Source: an uncultured Verrucomicrobiota bacterium (GTDB lineage Bacteria > Verrucomicrobiota > Kiritimatiellia > Kiritimatiellales > Tichowtungiaceae). From it: a stretch of 64,000 nucleotides of DNA. The stretch is taken from NCBI GenBank assembly GCA_903831085.1, contig CAIKWE010000001.1, positions 19,383 through 83,382 on the forward strand, read 5' to 3'. Positions within the stretch are counted from its first letter, which is position 1. The number at the start of each line of letters is the position of its first letter. Below are positions 61,110 to 64,000 of the stretch, in pieces. The notes under the pieces are model-generated. The model was given only the letters and a program-made list of their open reading frames with translations. It made no database searches and had not been told where the DNA came from. The position numbers and the translations under genes were made by a program.

Positions 61110-61889
61110 TTACCACATACGCGCCGTCGCGCCGCCGTCCACCACCAGCACACTGCCGGTGATGTAGCTGCCGGCGTCACTGGACAGCAGTAACGCCGCG
61201 GACGCCAGTTCGTTCGGCTGTCCCCAGCGTCCGACGCAGGTGCGCCCCGCAAGCTTGTCCTGCTGTTCCTTGCTGAGAATCGTCATCGGCATCTCTGTGG
61301 CGAAGGGGCCGGGAGCAATACAGTTGACGGTGATGCCGTGCGGGCCGAGGTGGAGCGCATTGGCCTTCACCATGCCGTGCAGCGCCGCCTTGGTGGTGCT
61401 GTAGGCCACGCGGTCGGACGTGCTGGCCATCGCCATGATTGAGGAGATATAGATCATTCGCCCCCAGCGCCGCTGCATCATTCCTGGAGCCAGCGCGCGG
61501 CTCAACACCATCGCACTGGTCACGTGCAGTTCCATCAAAGAGTCCCAGTCGGCATCGCGGATTTTATCCACGGACTGCGGCACGTTCCAGCCGGCGTTGC
61601 TGATGAGAATATCCACCTTGCCCAGACGTTCGATCGCCTCCTTCGCCAGACGTTCGGCTTCCGGTCGCTGACCGACATCGGCCGTGATGGCTTCGACCCG
61701 CCCACCGGTTTCGGCGGCCAGCTTCGCGGCCGCGGCCTCGATCCCGGAACGGTTTCGGCTGCAGATCGCGACGTCCGCGCCGGCGAGAGAAAGTATGCGG
61801 GCCATTTCGAATCCAAGGCCGCGGCTGCCGCCCGTGACAAGCGCGCTCCGGTTCGTGAGATCAAAGGGAGTGTTGAGGTAGTTGTTCAT
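61110..61889 (-). CDS. SDR-family oxidoreductase (gluconate/2-deoxygluconate dehydrogenase-like)
   Basis: NAD(P)-dependent dehydrogenase of 259 residues. FDLTNRSALVTGGSRGLGFEMA carries the TGxxxGxG motif; ISNAGWN, YISSIMAMASTSDRVAYSTTK (Ser, Tyr, Lys) and VNCIAPGPFATEM follow, and VLVVDGGATARMW ends the protein. The order and sequence are close to gluconate 5-dehydrogenase/KduD-type sugar SDRs. Located 73 bp upstream of the DUF2264 gene on the same strand, it likely works on a sugar released by that protein. Confidence 0.88.
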   Translation of the reverse strand: MNNYLNTPFDLTNRSALVTGGSRGLGFEMARILSLAGADVAICSRNRSGIEAAAAKLAAETGGRVEAITADVGQRPEAERLAKEAIERLGKVDILISNAGWNVPQSVDKIRDADWDSLMELHVTSAMVLSRALAPGMMQRRWGRMIYISSIMAMASTSDRVAYSTTKAALHGMVKANALHLGPHGITVNCIAPGPFATEMPMTILSKEQQDKLAGRTCVGRWGQPNELASAALLLSSDAGSYITGSVLVVDGGATARMW

Positions 61890-62036
61890 GAGTCAGGTAA
61901 CTACCTTATATCCTGCATAGAAGTCAATAAGGGGCAAAACTGCGGGAAATTGACAGGGCTCTGCTATTCCCACTTGCCCGCACGGGCTTCGCCGTGCTAG
62001 ATGTTGGCCGTAGTTTTTAACCGAAAGGAATTCATC

Positions 62037-63116
62037 ATGGCGCGTGCGTATAATTTCAGTGCGGGGCCGGCGATTCTGCCGACCGAAGTTCTCCAGGAAG
62101 CTCAAGCGGAACTGCTGGATTTCAAAGGAACCGGCATGTCCATCATGGAGATGAGTCATCGCGGCAAGGAATATACCGCCGTGCACGAAGAAGCCATCGC
62201 CAACCTGAAAACCCTGCTCAAACTGCCGGAAAACTACAGCGTTCTTTTCATGACCGGCGGCGCGACCACTCAGTTTTCGCTTATCCCGATGAACCTGCTC
62301 GGAGCAGGGCAGTCCGCGGATTACATCAATGCCGGGTCGTGGGGAACCGCCGCCGTCAAAGCGGCCAAGAAGCTCGGCAAGATCAATGTGATCGCCGACA
62401 CCTCCAAAGAGATTCCGACCCGCATGCCGGAAAACAGCGAGCTCAAGTTCACTGATGATGCCGCTTATGTGCACATCACCTCCAACGAAACCATCGCGGG
62501 CACACAGGTTAAAGAATTCCCGAAAACCAAAGCGCCGCTGATCGCCGATATGTCCTCGGACATTCTGTCGCGTCCGATCGACGTTTCGCAGTTTGGTCTC
62601 ATCTATGCCGGCGCGCAGAAAAATCTCGCTCCGGCGGGTATCACGCTGGCGATTATCCGCAACGATCTGGCCGAACGCGCGCCGGAAACGCTGCCGGATC
62701 TGTTCCAGTACCGCGCCTTCATTGAGGAAAACTCGCTCAAGAACACGGTGCCGACATTCCCGGTTTACATGCTCATGCTCGTCACCCGCTGGCTGATCGC
62801 CAAGGGCGGCCTCGAAGGCATGCAGAAGATCAACGACGCCAAAGCCGCCAAGCTTTACGCGGCCATTGACGCCTCGAGTTTCTACAAAGGCACATCGCTT
62901 CCCAAGTGGCGCTCGCCGATGAACGTCACGTTCCGTCTGCCGACCGAAGAGCTGGAAGAAACATTTATCAAAGCGGCCTCCAAACTGGGTATGACCAGCC
63001 TCAAGGGACACCGCTCGGTCGGCGGCATCCGCGCATCCATCTACAACGCCTTCCCGATGGAAGGAGTCGAAGCACTCGTCGCCTTCATGAAGGACTTTGA
63101 AAAGAAAAACGGGTAG
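62037..63116 (+). CDS. serC: phosphoserine aminotransferase
   Basis: PLP enzyme of serine (and pyridoxal) synthesis. NFSAGPAILPTEVLQEAQAEL, GMSIMEMSHRGKEY, VLFMTGGATTQF, NAGSWGTAAVKAAK, IADMSSDILSRPIDVSQFGLIYAGAQKNLAPAG (PLP Lys in GAQKN), FPVYMLMLVTRWL and TSLKGHRSVGGIRASIYNA. 359 residues. ATG 62037 follows AAAGGAATTC. It is divergent from the SDR gene and is followed by a double hairpin repeat. Confidence 0.97.
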   Translation: MARAYNFSAGPAILPTEVLQEAQAELLDFKGTGMSIMEMSHRGKEYTAVHEEAIANLKTLLKLPENYSVLFMTGGATTQFSLIPMNLLGAGQSADYINAGSWGTAAVKAAKKLGKINVIADTSKEIPTRMPENSELKFTDDAAYVHITSNETIAGTQVKEFPKTKAPLIADMSSDILSRPIDVSQFGLIYAGAQKNLAPAGITLAIIRNDLAERAPETLPDLFQYRAFIEENSLKNTVPTFPVYMLMLVTRWLIAKGGLEGMQKINDAKAAKLYAAIDASSFYKGTSLPKWRSPMNVTFRLPTEELEETFIKAASKLGMTSLKGHRSVGGIRASIYNAFPMEGVEALVAFMKDFEKKNG

Positions 63117-63125
63117 GGCAAAGCC

Positions 63126-63205
63126 CTTTGGAGTGCGGAGCTTCGTATGCTCCGCTTTTCCGTCGAAGACAGAAAAAGCGGCGATTTAATCGCCGCAGTC
63201 CAAAG
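63126..63205. repeat. GGAGTGCGG double-hairpin repeat, copy 2
   Basis: CTTTGGAGTGCGG, hairpin GCGGAGCTTCGTATGCTCCG, linker, hairpin AGCGGCGATTTAATCGCCGC, then AGTCCAAAG. The outer ends pair as well. Copy 1 (35876-35945) shares the first hairpin with one compensatory change pair (GGCGC/GCGCC for GGAGC/GCTCC). Confidence 0.8.
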
Positions 63206-63355
63206 CATGCCGTCCGGCATGCAGAGAAATCGAAAGTGGCGGCGGGGTTTGGATTTGCTTCGGCCCTGCGGGCGCCGCCTATTCGGCGGCCTTAGCTCAC
63301 GATGTTTGCCGTGAACCCTTTCAAACCCGCCCCGAAAAGACAAAAGACCGATCTG

Positions 63356-63601
63356 TTAAATCAGTCGTTTATGAAGAAACGCCCGTCCGGATCCTGACTT
63401 AAGATACTCTTCAAAGCCCAACGCCTTCTGTTTGTCAGGGAAGGTGCCATGCCAGATAAGTTCCCATGGTCGATAGCGGGATGTTGCAGGTGTGCTTCCC
63501 TCATTATGACGCTTCAACCGGATTTTCATATCCACCGATGAGAAACCGATGTAGATGCGATCGGGATGGCCGATGCTTCTAAGGATGTATGTGTGATACA
63601 T
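63356..63601 (-). CDS. GIY-YIG nuclease-domain protein
   Basis: 81-residue protein consisting of one GIY-YIG fold. YHTYILRS and RIYIGFSSVDMKIRLKRHNEG carry the GIY- and YIG-like strands with the catalytic Arg, then KALGFEEYLKSGSGRAFL ends with the conserved Glu and the SGSGRAFL tail of the small UPF0213-like group. A single-domain DNA nuclease or nuclease-like protein of unknown cellular role. No promoter or partner gene is obvious. Confidence 0.9.
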   Translation of the reverse strand: MYHTYILRSIGHPDRIYIGFSSVDMKIRLKRHNEGSTPATSRYRPWELIWHGTFPDKQKALGFEEYLKSGSGRAFLHKRLI

Positions 63602-63859
63602 AGCTTAACCCTAGCACTTGCCGCCGCTACAGCAAAAATCAAAAATCAGTGTACTAGCCGGATCTCGAAGGGCCGTGAGGATTAGGTCCGCCTTCGCACA
63701 GGCTTCTTCCGGCGTGCCAGCCGAAGCAAGCAAGGCCAGCACTGTCGTACACAGCCCGCCGTCGCATAAAGCTATGGCGGGCAGCCTCCGTAACTTGGCC
63801 AGCACTGGCGTGCCAGCCGAAGTAAAAAAGCCGCCGAACGGCTGGCTTTATACGAAGGC
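63602..63859. other. intergenic region with partial tandem duplication
   Basis: GGCGTGCCAGCCGAAG occurs at 63711 and again at 63808, each next to GGCCAGCACTG. Between them (63751-63778) lies a CCGCC..GGCGGG hairpin related to the one at 40937. No gene can be supported; small frames here lack a start or homologous character. Confidence 0.55.
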
Positions 63860-63936
<77 letters not shown>

Positions 63937-64000
63937 GTTATTTGCGAAGGGCAGAAGATAGACTTTATTCGGTTCCGCACAAGCACTTTCTTCCAAACCA

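Noticed and set aside
63041..63343. 100-codon minus-strand frame over the serC end and hairpin repeat
   Set aside because: It reads through the double-hairpin repeat and the serC C-terminus and is rich in Arg/Ser/Pro; no support.

Overview
The window is one continuous stretch of a Gram-negative bacterial chromosome. It is moderately GC-rich, densely coded on both strands, and mostly housekeeping genes. Outer-membrane signs are a Kdo transferase (WaaA), an OmpA-type lipoprotein and several lipoprotein signal peptides. The long PurF-like amidotransferase, secreted proteins ending in a calcium-loop tail (DxDxDG...EYIAGTNP type), a TopA with a triplicated non-zinc C-terminus, and families of short hairpin repeats inside and between genes suggest the PVC group, most likely Kiritimatiellota or a relative. 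That placement is inference from protein character; no rRNA gene is present. I found no CRISPR array, prophage, insertion sequence or plasmid gene.

Layout. 1-8 kb: RNA modification and small proteins (pseudouridine synthase, VF530, methyltransferase, thioredoxin lipoprotein-like protein, SET protein, tRNA-CAU, rsmE, pgpA, alkaline phosphatase, mnmE). 7.7-11.7 kb: an orphan receiver protein divergent from a degenerate NtrC-type regulator, then an SDR, a zincin and an SGNH lipoprotein. 11.8-22.8 kb: alaS (minus), long PurF plus glgB, amtB-glnK, recA, an M28 lipoprotein. 23.5-35.9 kb: a long plus-strand run with tsaE-tsaB, a secreted trypsin-like protein, aroB-unknown-dprA-topA-xer, waaA and two small paralogous membrane proteins. 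36-43.5 kb: M50 protease, then gapA, a probably inserted ORF6N gene, two secreted proteins, and pgk-tpiA-secG. 43.5-48.6 kb: peptide-type ABC uptake genes without ATPases, plus an FAD oxidoreductase. 48.6-54 kb: envelope lipoproteins, a CorC-like/ybeY/S4 operon, a Gdt1-type exporter and tadA. 54-64 kb: metG-sixA, leuB, a HAD hydrolase, msrB, a DUF2264/SDR pair, serC, a GIY-YIG protein and an initiator tRNA.

The most unusual feature is not a gene. A 15-bp interrupted palindrome, TTCCARNNNYTGGAA, occurs 27 times exactly and about ten more times with small deviations. Many copies lie in frame inside essential genes (mnmE, alaS, rsmE, aroB, tsaE, tsaB, waaA, metG), where they read as F-Q-x-L-E-K, S-N-V-W-K or F-P-x-x-G-K. 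Chance expectation for this pattern in 64 kb is about 0.015. It coexists with several longer hairpin repeat families (GTAGCCG..CGGCTAC, GTAGGG..CCCTAC, GGAGTGCGG..CCGCAGTCC), some also read through in frame, and with TGGAAT-type tandem arrays. Other points for follow-up: the regulator that has lost the sigma-54 contact motif and altered its ATPase motifs, a PII protein without the Tyr51 modification site, two places where a gene sits between partial duplications, and a tandem pair of uncharacterised SDIY-motif membrane proteins beside waaA.
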